Shown: positions 30,139 through 38,112 of the stretch, piece after piece
Position numbering within the stretch: position 1 is the first letter of the stretch
Layout: every line of letters begins with the position of its first letter
Source: Thiomonas intermedia
GTDB lineage: Bacteria; Pseudomonadota; Gammaproteobacteria; Burkholderiales; Burkholderiaceae_C
Reading direction: 5' to 3'
Length of the DNA stretch: 64,000 nucleotides
NCBI RefSeq assembly: GCF_002028405.1
Contig: NZ_CP020046.1
Span: 1 to 64,000, forward strand
Made by a program: the position numbers and the translations under genes
Notes under the pieces: model-generated
The model's database searches: none
Told to the model about the DNA's origin: nothing
The model's input: only the letters and a program-made list of their open reading frames with translations

Positions 30139-31667
30139 GCGCGACAAGCCCGCATCCGCGCCAGAAGCCCGGCGTTCTGAGCAACCGAAAAATCGCTTCG
30201 GCCCCGGCTGCAGCAGAGCCAGCCCCCGAATCTGCGGACTGGGCCGGGCCGCAGCTTTACGCCACGCTCAGACTGCTCGCAGTCCCGGCCGTCTTCGTGC
30301 TGAGCCTCATAGTCTTCAAGCTCCATCCGGGAAAAATCGGCCTTTACGGCTTCGCGCTGGTTTTCGGCATCCTGCTGCTGGTGCAGTTGCGCAAAGGCCC
30401 GGAACCCCTGCTCGCCCTTGTGGTGATTTATTACCCGCTCAGCAAGTTGTACCCCGTCCTGATTGCACCAGGCGTCAATGGGACCAATCTGCTCGAGTTG
30501 TTTCTGATTGCGGTCTGGGTGACCCTGGCTTTCAAAAACAAAAGAAAGCTGTTTCATTCCCTGCCCTTCACGCGGCTTATCGGCGTCTGGTTCTTTCTGA
30601 GCGTGATCGCCATCTTTACGGCTATTTACAACATCGGTCTTCATCCCTTTTTCTGGAATTATCTGTTGTCGGTTCGTGGTTTTTTTGATCAGTTCATTAT
30701 ATTTTTCCTGGTCGTGAATCTGATTCAAGACAAAAACATGGCGCGCAGACTCATTGTCTACATGATGTTCTCGGCCGCCGTGGTATTTCTTTATGGCATC
30801 CAGGAATGGTGGTTTACCCGAGGCGCCAGCAGCATCGAGAAATCGCGTCTGTTGGGTCCGATCGGACAGCCCAACGAATTTGCGGCGCAGACCATCTATG
30901 CCCTGGCGCCACTGCTGGCTTATGGCGCCTATTATTTTCCGCGCTGGAAGTCCTTGCGCATGGCCCCCATCGTCCTGATCGGGTTGAAGGTGCTGCTGGC
31001 CGCCTTTTCGCGCGGCGCCTATCTTGCCTTCGCGTTGGAATTGATCACCCTGTCTTTCGTGAAAAGCAAGAAATTCTTCGTCCTGGTACTGCTTGTCGTA
31101 GGGTCGATCTATTTTTTCATTCCCTCACTCGTCCCCAATTCGATGAAGGCCCGCGTGGAGCAGACCTATCAGGATCGTGAGGCCGGTTCCACCATCGACA
31201 AAAGTGCCGATTCGCGTTTTCTGCTTTGGAATGCAGCTATTGAGATGACCAAGGAGTCGCCCATTTTCGGCAAAGGTTTCGATCAATTTCACAGCCTTGT
31301 GCCAAATTATGTTCCTGGTTTTTACGAAGGTTCAACGGGTGACGCGACCGATAATCAGAACATGTTCCTGTATACCGCTTCCAATATGGGACTGCCAAGC
31401 CTCATCACGCTCCTTCTCATCATTGGTGCGCTGGCCTTGAGAGGCTGGTCCCTTTATCGCAACAGTACGGTGGATATCGACCGCATCATCGGCCTGGGAG
31501 GCATCACCCTCGTGGCGGGTCTTATCGGCGTGAACATGTTTGGAACCCACATCATCGATACCGCAGTTGACGTTTATTTCTGGATTTATATTGCCATCAT
31601 TGCGCATTTGATCGGCCCTAAGAAGACCGCAGTTTCCGCGCCCCAGCCCCATGCCAAGCAGCGTTAA
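30135..31667 (+). CDS. O-antigen ligase/polymerase family membrane protein
   Basis: A 510-residue integral membrane protein with about ten to twelve hydrophobic segments and a larger external loop around residues 300-400 (ARVEQTYQDREAGST to NYVPGFYEG). It matches the Wzy/WaaL superfamily, which polymerises repeat units or ligates the chain to a lipid acceptor. The conserved RGAYL-type residues appear in AAFSRGAYLAFALELIT. The gene is visibly richer in A and T than its neighbours, especially in 30540-31600. Whether it is a polymerase or a ligase cannot be told from sequence. ATGA overlap at the start and 17-base overlap at the end keep it in the operon. Confidence 0.85.
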   Translation: MSATSPHPRQKPGVLSNRKIASAPAAAEPAPESADWAGPQLYATLRLLAVPAVFVLSLIVFKLHPGKIGLYGFALVFGILLLVQLRKGPEPLLALVVIYYPLSKLYPVLIAPGVNGTNLLELFLIAVWVTLAFKNKRKLFHSLPFTRLIGVWFFLSVIAIFTAIYNIGLHPFFWNYLLSVRGFFDQFIIFFLVVNLIQDKNMARRLIVYMMFSAAVVFLYGIQEWWFTRGASSIEKSRLLGPIGQPNEFAAQTIYALAPLLAYGAYYFPRWKSLRMAPIVLIGLKVLLAAFSRGAYLAFALELITLSFVKSKKFFVLVLLVVGSIYFFIPSLVPNSMKARVEQTYQDREAGSTIDKSADSRFLLWNAAIEMTKESPIFGKGFDQFHSLVPNYVPGFYEGSTGDATDNQNMFLYTASNMGLPSLITLLLIIGALALRGWSLYRNSTVDIDRIIGLGGITLVAGLIGVNMFGTHIIDTAVDVYFWIYIAIIAHLIGPKKTAVSAPQPHAKQR

Positions 31668-32820
31668 TCAACCTCCCCCCCTCATCGTCCATATGATCGA
31701 CGAGCTGCCTCGCGATGGGGCGGAGATGCTTTTGGTCGATTTGATGCGCTTGCGCATTCCGGGCTACCGCTATGCGATCGTGTGCCTCATCCGGGGCGGC
31801 CCGCTGGAGCAGGAGTTCGAACGCCTGGGCATTCCCGTGGTGATCTTCGGCCGCAGGGGCAAACTCGATCTGGGTTTGGTGTTTCGAGTCGCGTCCTGGC
31901 TGAGGCGGGAGAAGGCTGCGGTCGTTCACACCCACCTGTTCACCGCAGACACCTACGGACGCCTGGCCGCACGACTGGCGGGTGTTCCAGCCGTGTTCTC
32001 GACCGTGCACAACATCGTCAACCCCTGGAAGGGCAAGGGCCGCAAGCTGATCGACCGGCTGTTTGCGCGCATGAGCACCGCCGTGGTGGGCTGCAGTGAA
32101 GAGGTCACGCAAACGCTGGCCACGCGCGACGGCATTCCGCCGCGCAAGCTGATCTCCATTCCCAACGGCATCGATCTGCAGAAGTTCTCGAGTTTCTCCG
32201 GGGCGGGCGTGCGCACCGAGTTCGGCCTGCCGGAAGACCGGTTGCTTATCGGCATCGTCGGCAGGCTGCACGAACAGAAGGCGCATGGCGACCTGTTTCA
32301 CGCCTTGGCCCAGTTACCGCAGGTGCGTGACGGTACGCTGAATTGTCTGGTGGTCGGTACAGGCGATTTGCAGGACGCGCTCAAACAGCAGGTCCAAGAC
32401 CTCGGGCTGCAGAACTGCGTGATCTTCACGAGCATGCGCACCGACGTGCCCCGCCTGGTCGCGGCGATGGATGTGTTCGTGATGTCGTCGCACTGGGAGG
32501 GGCTGCCGATCGCCCTGCTGGAAGCCATGGCGAGTTCGAAGGCGGTGCTGTGCACGCGCGTGGGCGGCATTCCCGATGTCGTCGTCGACGCAGACAACGG
32601 CCTGCTGGTCGGTGCGCGCGATGTGCCCCAGTTTGCCCGGCGCCTCGACGAACTGCTGCAGAACGCCCCGATGCGGGCACGGCTCGGGCAGCGCGCGCGC
32701 GACACCGTCATCGCCCGGTTCGACGTTTCGCGTACCGCGGCCGCCTATAACCGGCTCCATCAACAAGCCCTGGGCCTGCCCCCGGAACCCCATCCGGCGC
32801 GCGTCGCCCCGGCGGAGTAA
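31651..32820 (+). CDS. Glycosyltransferase family 4
   Basis: A 389-residue GT-B fold glycosyltransferase of family 4. The N-terminal half has GGPLEQEFERLGIPVVIFG and HTHLFTADTYGRLAARLAGVPA. The C-terminal half has IGIVGRLHEQKAHGDLFHA and the donor-binding WEGLPIALLEAMASSKAVL with the E-x7-E pattern. It would add one sugar to a lipid-linked chain. It overlaps the end of the O-antigen ligase gene by 17 bases, and a polysaccharide deacetylase follows three bases after its stop. Confidence 0.9.
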   Translation: MPSSVNQPPPLIVHMIDELPRDGAEMLLVDLMRLRIPGYRYAIVCLIRGGPLEQEFERLGIPVVIFGRRGKLDLGLVFRVASWLRREKAAVVHTHLFTADTYGRLAARLAGVPAVFSTVHNIVNPWKGKGRKLIDRLFARMSTAVVGCSEEVTQTLATRDGIPPRKLISIPNGIDLQKFSSFSGAGVRTEFGLPEDRLLIGIVGRLHEQKAHGDLFHALAQLPQVRDGTLNCLVVGTGDLQDALKQQVQDLGLQNCVIFTSMRTDVPRLVAAMDVFVMSSHWEGLPIALLEAMASSKAVLCTRVGGIPDVVVDADNGLLVGARDVPQFARRLDELLQNAPMRARLGQRARDTVIARFDVSRTAAAYNRLHQQALGLPPEPHPARVAPAE

Positions 32821-32823
32821 ACC

Positions 32824-33672
32824 ATGCGTCGATTGCTTGCCTCCGCGCTGCTGCCCTATGCCCGATTGCGCAACGCGTTCAGTCCCGGACTGCGCATCCT
32901 GATGTACCACCGCGTCGCCCAGCTGGCGGCCTACGACCAGCTCACCGTGTCGCCCGAGCGTTTCGATCAGCAGATGCAACAGCTTGCCGCGCACAAGGTC
33001 GTCAGCCTCGAAGTGGGGTTGCAGGCCCTTCGTGCCGGGCCGCTGCGCGAACCCTTGTTTGCCGTCACATTCGACGACGGCTACCTCGACAACCTGACCG
33101 AAGCGTTGCCCATCCTGGAGCGTCATCGCATTCCTGCCACCATTTTTGTCACCACCCAGTTCTGCGACCAGGCGCTCAGCCATCCCCGCTATGGCGACCC
33201 GGGCGCGCAGCGCTTGCACCTCGACTGGGACGAAGTGCGCCGCCTGGCTCGCACCCCGGGCATCACCATCGGCTCGCACACCCGCACCCACCCCTACCTG
33301 CCCACCATCAGCGACGCCATGGCGCAGCAGGAAATTGCCCTGAGCCGGACGGAAATCGCCGAGCAGCTGCACGCGCCAGTCTCGTTTTTCTGCTACCCGT
33401 CAGGCGACCTTGGTCCACGCGAACTGGCCTTGGTGCAGCAGTCGGGCTATGCCGCAGCGGTCAGTGTCGCCCCCGGCGTCAACCGCCGGGATGCGGATCT
33501 GTACCAGCTCAAGCGCACCGAAATCACCGACCGCGACGACCCGGCCCAGTTCCGCCTGAAACTCGCCGGTGCCTTCGATCCGATTCACCGCCTGCTGCAT
33601 GCCCGGCGCACCCGCCGCTTTGCGCAGAAACACCTCAAACCCAGCGCCTCCTTCGAGGCCACGACGCTATGA
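32824..33672 (+). CDS. Polysaccharide deacetylase family protein (2)
   Basis: A 282-residue NodB-type deacetylase. It shows ILMYHRVAQ near the start, AVTFDDGYLDN for the first catalytic and metal motif, GSHTRTHPYLPTISD for the second, and FFCYPSGDLG later. These are the same family markers as in the deacetylase at 29332, but the two are not close copies. Two deacetylases in one operon point to a polymer with acetylated amino sugars. Export signal is not evident. The start is three bases after the GT4 stop, and its stop overlaps the next GT4 start. Confidence 0.9.
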   Translation: MRRLLASALLPYARLRNAFSPGLRILMYHRVAQLAAYDQLTVSPERFDQQMQQLAAHKVVSLEVGLQALRAGPLREPLFAVTFDDGYLDNLTEALPILERHRIPATIFVTTQFCDQALSHPRYGDPGAQRLHLDWDEVRRLARTPGITIGSHTRTHPYLPTISDAMAQQEIALSRTEIAEQLHAPVSFFCYPSGDLGPRELALVQQSGYAAAVSVAPGVNRRDADLYQLKRTEITDRDDPAQFRLKLAGAFDPIHRLLHARRTRRFAQKHLKPSASFEATTL

Positions 33673-34832
33673 AGATCCTCTATCTGATGACCGAGCCTTT
33701 CGGTATCGGCGGTGTGCAGTCCGACGTGCTGACCCTGACCGAAGACCTCACGGCCAAAGGCCACATCGTCTATGTCGCCACCACCGACGGCATCTTGCTG
33801 AACGAGCTGATCGGCAAGGGCGCCGTTCACGTGGACATCGATTTCCATTTCAGCGCACCCTCCCAGTTCCTTCGGGCGCTCAGGCAATTGCGCGAAGTCG
33901 TCAAACGCGAAGGCATCGAGCTGGTCGCGCCGCAATCGGTGCGTTCTTCCATGGTGGCCTATGCCGCACTGCGTTTCACCCCCTACGGTTATCGCGTGGC
34001 GGGCACGGGGCGCCGGGTGCCGATCGTGACCACCATCCACAACATCCACAACCCGAAGAATTTCAAATGGGCGGGCCGCATCCTGCGTCAAAGTGCGGAC
34101 TTCATCATTTTCGAATCGAACTACGAGCGCGACCGTCTGCTGGCCCATGGTCTGCCGGCCGAACAATCCGCGGTGATCCACAGCGGCATCGACCTCGATC
34201 GTTTTTCCTCCGCGACCCGTACGGCCGATTTCGCCCGGCAGTATGGGCTGGAGCCCGGCAGGCATCTGATCTTCGGCATCGTCGCTCGCCTCTCCGAAGA
34301 AAAGGGCCACAACTACCTGGTCGAGGCTTTCTCCAAGGTCGTGCAGCGCAAACCCGAAACCCGCCTGCTCATCGTCGGTGACGGGCCCCTGCTCGATCAG
34401 ACCAAGGCGCAGGTTGATCGCCTCGGCCTGCAAGACACGGTGATCTTCGCCGGCATGCAGCGCGACATTCCTTCCCATCTCGCCTTGCTCGACGTGTTCG
34501 TGCTCTCGTCCACTCGCGAATCGTTTCCCCTCTCGGCCCGCGAAGCCATGGCTGCGGGCCGCTGCGTGATCGCGCCGCGCATCGGGGGCTGCGGTGAAGT
34601 CGTTGAAGACGGCGTCACCGGCCTGCTCTTCACCGCCGCAGACGTAGACGATCTGGCCGAGAAAATGCTCACCCTCAGCGAACGCGACACCGTGGCCGCT
34701 TTGGGCCAGGCCGGACGGCAACGCGCCGAGCGTCTGTTTTCGCGTCACGTCTGGGTGGACGGCGACGAGAAGGTCTACCTCGACTGGGCTCGCCTGCCCG
34801 CCCCCGCCGCAGCCTCGGTTGCGCTGTCCTGA
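33669..34832 (+). CDS. Glycosyltransferase family 4 (second)
   Basis: A 387-residue GT4 enzyme. It opens MKILYLMTEPFGIGGVQSDVL, the GGxQ motif of family 4. It has the mid-domain VTTIHNIHNPKNFKWAGRIL and, in the second half, FGIVARLSEEKGHNYLVEAF and the donor-binding STRESFPLSAREAMAAGRCV. Its acceptor and donor are unknown, but its place in the operon indicates a role in building the same glycan as the other transferases. The ATGA overlap with the deacetylase is typical of this operon. Confidence 0.9.
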   Translation: MKILYLMTEPFGIGGVQSDVLTLTEDLTAKGHIVYVATTDGILLNELIGKGAVHVDIDFHFSAPSQFLRALRQLREVVKREGIELVAPQSVRSSMVAYAALRFTPYGYRVAGTGRRVPIVTTIHNIHNPKNFKWAGRILRQSADFIIFESNYERDRLLAHGLPAEQSAVIHSGIDLDRFSSATRTADFARQYGLEPGRHLIFGIVARLSEEKGHNYLVEAFSKVVQRKPETRLLIVGDGPLLDQTKAQVDRLGLQDTVIFAGMQRDIPSHLALLDVFVLSSTRESFPLSAREAMAAGRCVIAPRIGGCGEVVEDGVTGLLFTAADVDDLAEKMLTLSERDTVAALGQAGRQRAERLFSRHVWVDGDEKVYLDWARLPAPAAASVALS

Positions 34833-34837
34833 CGCCC

Positions 34838-35596
34838 TTGAAGCTCACCCTCGAACTGCTGTTTTCCCCCGTCGGTCTGACGGCTTGCGGCCTGCTTGTT
34901 CTTTCCGCGCTAGTCACCTGGCACCGACAGCCGCACGGTCTGCGATGGCTCACCTATGCCATCACCGTGCTGTTCGTGATGTCCAGCATGCCGCTTTTCG
35001 CCAACCTCGCCCTCGGAGCGCTTGAGCGACGCGCAAGTCAGGCGCAGGTCTGCCCTCCGCCGCCGCCGCACACCGTCTTCGTCGTGCTCGCCGGCGGCGT
35101 GGACGGCAACCCGCCCGACGCACAAGACTACGCCGCCTTGAAGACAGCCAGCCTGAAGCGCCTGATCGCCGCTGTGCAACTCGCACAGCGCACGCCGGGA
35201 AGCTCCCTTCTCATCTCCGGCGGCTGGGGCAAGGCTGTGCGCGAGGCCAACCTGATGGGCGCGCTGGCCGAACAAATGGGCTTTCCCCGCCATCGCATCA
35301 CGCTCGATACCGCCTCTCGCACCACCTTCCAGACCGCGGTCAACCTGCGCGAACGTCTGCTGCAGACACCGCCTGCGCGCCGCTATCTCGTCACCTCGGC
35401 AGACCACATGCCTCGCGCCGTGATGGCCTTTGCCCATGAAGGCGTGGCCGTCTGCGCCTGGCCGGTAGACTTTGAGGCCCTGCCCATCCAGCCCCTGGAC
35501 ATGCTGACACCCCAGATCAGCGCCTTGGAAAAGACCTCGCGTGTCGTGCATGAGCTGCTGGGAATGCTCTACTACAGGCTCGTCAAGTTTCAGTGA
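34838..35596 (+). CDS. YdcF/DUF218 family protein (ElyC-like)
   Basis: A 252-residue protein with two hydrophobic N-terminal segments and then a DUF218 domain containing VFVVLAGGVDGN, LLISGGWGKAVREANLMG and the RYLVTSADHMPRAVM region. ElyC, a well-studied member, affects cell envelope polysaccharide synthesis under stress, so a place at the end of a polysaccharide operon is sensible. The start appears to be TTG at 34838, five bases after the GT4 stop; no ATG lies near. It could also be a later start. Confidence 0.83.
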   Translation: MKLTLELLFSPVGLTACGLLVLSALVTWHRQPHGLRWLTYAITVLFVMSSMPLFANLALGALERRASQAQVCPPPPPHTVFVVLAGGVDGNPPDAQDYAALKTASLKRLIAAVQLAQRTPGSSLLISGGWGKAVREANLMGALAEQMGFPRHRITLDTASRTTFQTAVNLRERLLQTPPARRYLVTSADHMPRAVMAFAHEGVAVCAWPVDFEALPIQPLDMLTPQISALEKTSRVVHELLGMLYYRLVKFQ

Positions 35597-35613
35597 CCGC
35601 CACGCTTTGACCC

Positions 35614-36336
35614 ATGCCGTCCATGAACCCGATCGATCACAACGTCGCCTCTGAAGAAATCGAAAAATTCAGCGCTCTCGCCCATGGCTGGTGGGACGAA
35701 CACGGCGAGTTCCGTCCTCTGCACCAACTCAACCCCCACCGACTGCAGTGGATACGCGACCATGTCGATCTGCAAGGCAAGTCGGTCGTGGACATCGGCT
35801 GCGGTGGAGGCATCCTCTCGGAGTCGATGGCGGCCGTTGGCGCCAAAGTAACCGGCATCGATCTGGCCGAGGCTTCGCTGCAAGTCGCACGTCTGCATGC
35901 ACTGGATGCCCAACTCGATATTGATTACCGCCTCGTCAGCGCTGAGCGTTACGCCCAGGAAGTGCCCGCACAGTTCGACGTCGTGACCTGTATGGAAATG
36001 CTGGAACATGTGCCCGATCCGGCCTCCATTCTTCAAGCCAGCGCCAGCCTGGTTCGCCCCGGCGGCTGGATTTTCTTGTCAACCCTCAATCGCAACGCCA
36101 AGGCCTATCTCTTCGCCATCCTTGGCGCGGAATACGTCATGAGGTTGCTGCCCAAAGGCACCCACGACTTCGCCAAATTTCTACAACCCTCGGAATTAGC
36201 CGCCATGGGCCGTCGCTGCGGGCTGGAAACGGCGGATATCGCGGGCCTTGAATTCCAACCTTTCTCCCAACAATTCCGAATCACGCAAGACCCCAGCGTC
36301 AATTACCTCATGGCCTTGCGCCGCCCCCCCGCATGA
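35614..36336 (+). CDS. ubiG: Ubiquinone biosynthesis O-methyltransferase
   Basis: A 240-residue SAM-dependent methyltransferase that does the two O-methylations of ubiquinone synthesis. Motif I is VVDIGCGGGILSESMA, followed by TGIDLAEASLQVARLHA, and the conserved front is NPIDHNVASEEIEKFSALAHGWWDEHGEFRPLHQL split over the first 50 residues. The MLEHVPDP motif is also present. Length matches UbiG. The start may be ATG 35614 or 35623 (MNPIDHN), a difference of three residues. gph follows with a four-base ATGA overlap. Confidence 0.95.
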   Translation: MPSMNPIDHNVASEEIEKFSALAHGWWDEHGEFRPLHQLNPHRLQWIRDHVDLQGKSVVDIGCGGGILSESMAAVGAKVTGIDLAEASLQVARLHALDAQLDIDYRLVSAERYAQEVPAQFDVVTCMEMLEHVPDPASILQASASLVRPGGWIFLSTLNRNAKAYLFAILGAEYVMRLLPKGTHDFAKFLQPSELAAMGRRCGLETADIAGLEFQPFSQQFRITQDPSVNYLMALRRPPA

Positions 36337-37001
36337 AGAACAGGCCTCCCGTACGGGCCTGTCTGTTCGACCTCGACGGCACCCTGGCCGACACGGCTCC
36401 CGATCTGGCTGCGGCCCTGAACCGCGTGCGAGCCGACCATGGCCTGCCCCCCATGCCCCTCGATGTCTTGCGCCCCATGGCCTCGCATGGCGCGCGCGGC
36501 CTGCTCGGCATCGGCATGCAGGTTTCGCCGGACGATGCTCGCTACAACCCGCTGAAAGACGACTTCCTGGCGTATTACCTCGGCGCCATCCGCGTTGAAA
36601 CCGAGCTCTTCGACGGTGTCTGCTTATTGCTCGAACAACTGCAGCGGCGTGCCATTCTCTGGGGCATCGTCACCAACAAGCTCAGCACCTATACCCAGCC
36701 GTTGGTCGCCCAATTGCCCTGGCCAGAACCGCCGGCTTGCATCGTCAGTGGCGACACCGCCAAACGGCCCAAGCCCGCCCCCGATCCTCTCCTGTACGCC
36801 GCCGATGCGCTGCAGATCAATCCCGCCGAATGCGTCTACATTGGCGACGATCTGCGGGACATTCAATCCGCCAAGGCCGCCGGCATGCAGTCCATCGCAG
36901 CCGCCTATGGCTACTGCGGGCCAAGCTCGCCCAACGATTGGGGCGCAGACGCCATCATCCACCACCCCCTTGATTTACTGACCCTGGACCTCATGTCCTG
37001 A
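36333..37001 (+). CDS. gph: Phosphoglycolate phosphatase, HAD superfamily
   Basis: A 222-residue HAD phosphatase. The nucleophile motif is CLFDLDGTLADTAPDLAAAL, motif II lies in GIVTNKLSTY, motif III in KRPKPAPDP, and motif IV in CVYIGDDLRDIQSAKAAG. This is the Gph type, clearing 2-phosphoglycolate from damaged DNA ends or from carbon fixation. It overlaps ubiG as ATGA, an arrangement common in Betaproteobacteria. The stop codon is 46 bases before the mature tmRNA. Confidence 0.93.
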   Translation: MKNRPPVRACLFDLDGTLADTAPDLAAALNRVRADHGLPPMPLDVLRPMASHGARGLLGIGMQVSPDDARYNPLKDDFLAYYLGAIRVETELFDGVCLLLEQLQRRAILWGIVTNKLSTYTQPLVAQLPWPEPPACIVSGDTAKRPKPAPDPLLYAADALQINPAECVYIGDDLRDIQSAKAAGMQSIAAAYGYCGPSSPNDWGADAIIHHPLDLLTLDLMS

Positions 37002-37030
37002 ACACGGCGGCACCCCATCGGACGCCGCCG

Positions 37031-37036
37031 TACAAT
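37031..37036 (+). promoter_or_regulatory. Possible -10 element of ssrA
   Basis: TACAAT at these positions is a good match to a sigma-70 minus-10 element and sits 11 bases before the mature 5-prime end of tmRNA. The minus-35 region is not clear (CGGCAC at the expected spacing), so the promoter claim is weak. Processing by RNase P would fix the mature end. Confidence 0.4.
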
Positions 37037-37047
37037 GAGCACTCCAT

Positions 37048-37407
37048 GGGGCCGACCCGGTTTCGACGTGGATAACAAAACAGACAGGTGCATGCCGAGC
37101 CCCAGTACGCTCGATAAACCACTGGAAACTAAGTAACTGCGAACGATTCTTCGTACGCCCTCGCCGCTTAACACCGGTGAGCCTCGCAACGGTTGGCCGA
37201 TGGGCCGGGGTGGTAACACCTGCGAGGTCATACACATTGGCTCGAGTTGAATTTCGCCACGCGATTCAACCCTAAACTCAGTGGATCGCCCCAAATGAAG
37301 CGCGTACACCCGCGTCATAGGGGTTAAAACCAAAAGGCGTTACTAAGCACGTAGATCCTGCTGTGGAGTATTTGCGGACGGGGGTTCAATTCCCCCCGGC
37401 TCCACCA
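37048..37407 (+). ncRNA. ssrA: Transfer-messenger RNA (tmRNA)
   Basis: The 360-base tmRNA rescues stalled ribosomes. Its 5-prime end GGGGCCGACCCGGTTTCGAC pairs with the 3-prime CGGCTCC just before ACCA, forming the tRNA-like acceptor stem, and the T-arm GGTTCAATTCC is present. The tag reading frame starts at GCG (37139) and reads ANDSSYALAA before TAA at 37169-37171, so with the charged alanine the tag is AANDSSYALAA. The final LAA is the degradation signal read by ClpXP. A terminator follows ten bases later. The 3-prime end of this gene is a common attachment site for islands. Confidence 0.97.
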
Positions 37408-37416
37408 TTACCTAAG

Positions 37417-37445
37417 CCTAAGTGATTGATTCACTTAGGTTTTTT
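37417..37445 (+). terminator. Intrinsic terminator of ssrA
   Basis: A nine-pair stem CCTAAGTGA (37417-37425) and TCACTTAGG (37431-37439) with a five-base loop is followed by six T residues at 37440-37445. It ends the tmRNA transcript ten bases past the CCA end. Confidence 0.9.
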
Positions 37446-37693
37446 CTTGGGTCGCATTCGGTGCCCACAAAACTGCCCACAAAACCAGTTTCGAGACCGG
37501 GCTTCCCTGCCCTGCAGACGGGAGCGCCAAATGCCCCCCCGCGCTTAACGGCCGCTCATAGGCTCAAATTCTTTCCTTGCCCCTGCCTGCGCACCCCCGC
37601 TACGCGTGGGTGCATTTAGCCGCTCCAGCCGCCCGCCATCGCGTTTTGCCGCCACTCGCGCATAACAAGTTGCCGGGTGCGGTTCGCGGGTTT
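37446..37693 (+). other. Gap after ssrA with possible integrase-leader remnant
   Basis: No complete gene is visible. A short open frame (37422-37619) contains VPTKLPTKPVSRP, encoded by GTGCCCACAAAACTGCCCAC and the following bases; sequence of this kind commonly lies just ahead of P4-type integrase genes that use tmRNA as attachment site. No integrase body follows, because an IS3-family element begins at 37694. It is best read as a possible relic of a lost island. A low-GC patch is also absent, so the case is weak. Confidence 0.35.
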
Positions 37694-37764
37694 TGACCTG
37701 CTCCCCGCCAGCCGTACCAGTCTGAAGTTAGTGAAGTCCGTCAACCAGTTGGAGAATGACGGAC

Positions 37765-38112
37765 ATGAAGAAGAGCAGATTCACCGAAGAACAAATCATC
37801 GGCTTGCTCAAACAGGCCGAGGCCGGCATGCCGATCAAGGAGCTGTGCCGCAACGGCGGCTTCAGCGACGCGACGTTTGACAAGTGGCGCGCCAAGTTCG
37901 GCGGCATGCAAGTCTCTGAGGCCCAGCGCCTGCGCGAGCTCGAATCCGAGAACGCCAAGCTCAAACGGCTGCTGGCCGAGGCCCACCTGGACATGCACGC
38001 GCTCAAGAGCGTTCTGGGGGTAAAGCGCCAGCCCCACAGGCCAGGCGCGAGGCGATCCGGATCATGGTCAGCGAACACCATTTGTCCGAACGCCGCGCGT
38101 GCCGTCTTGTAG
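37765..38112 (+). CDS. IS3-family transposase OrfA (helix-turn-helix)
   Basis: A 115-residue OrfA. It starts MKKSRFTEEQIIGLLKQAEAG and has a helix-turn-helix (PIKELCRNGGFSDATFDKWRA) that binds the element's ends, then a leucine-rich segment LRELESENAKLKRLLAEAHL for pairing. Translation into OrfB is expected by a minus-one slip near 38016-38025, where GGGGGTAAAG follows the VLGVK codons. ATG 37765 is preceded by GGAG at a good distance; ATG 37756 is also possible. Its neighbour orfB is broken, so this protein probably no longer drives transposition on its own. Confidence 0.85.
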   Translation: MKKSRFTEEQIIGLLKQAEAGMPIKELCRNGGFSDATFDKWRAKFGGMQVSEAQRLRELESENAKLKRLLAEAHLDMHALKSVLGVKRQPHRPGARRSGSWSANTICPNAARAVL

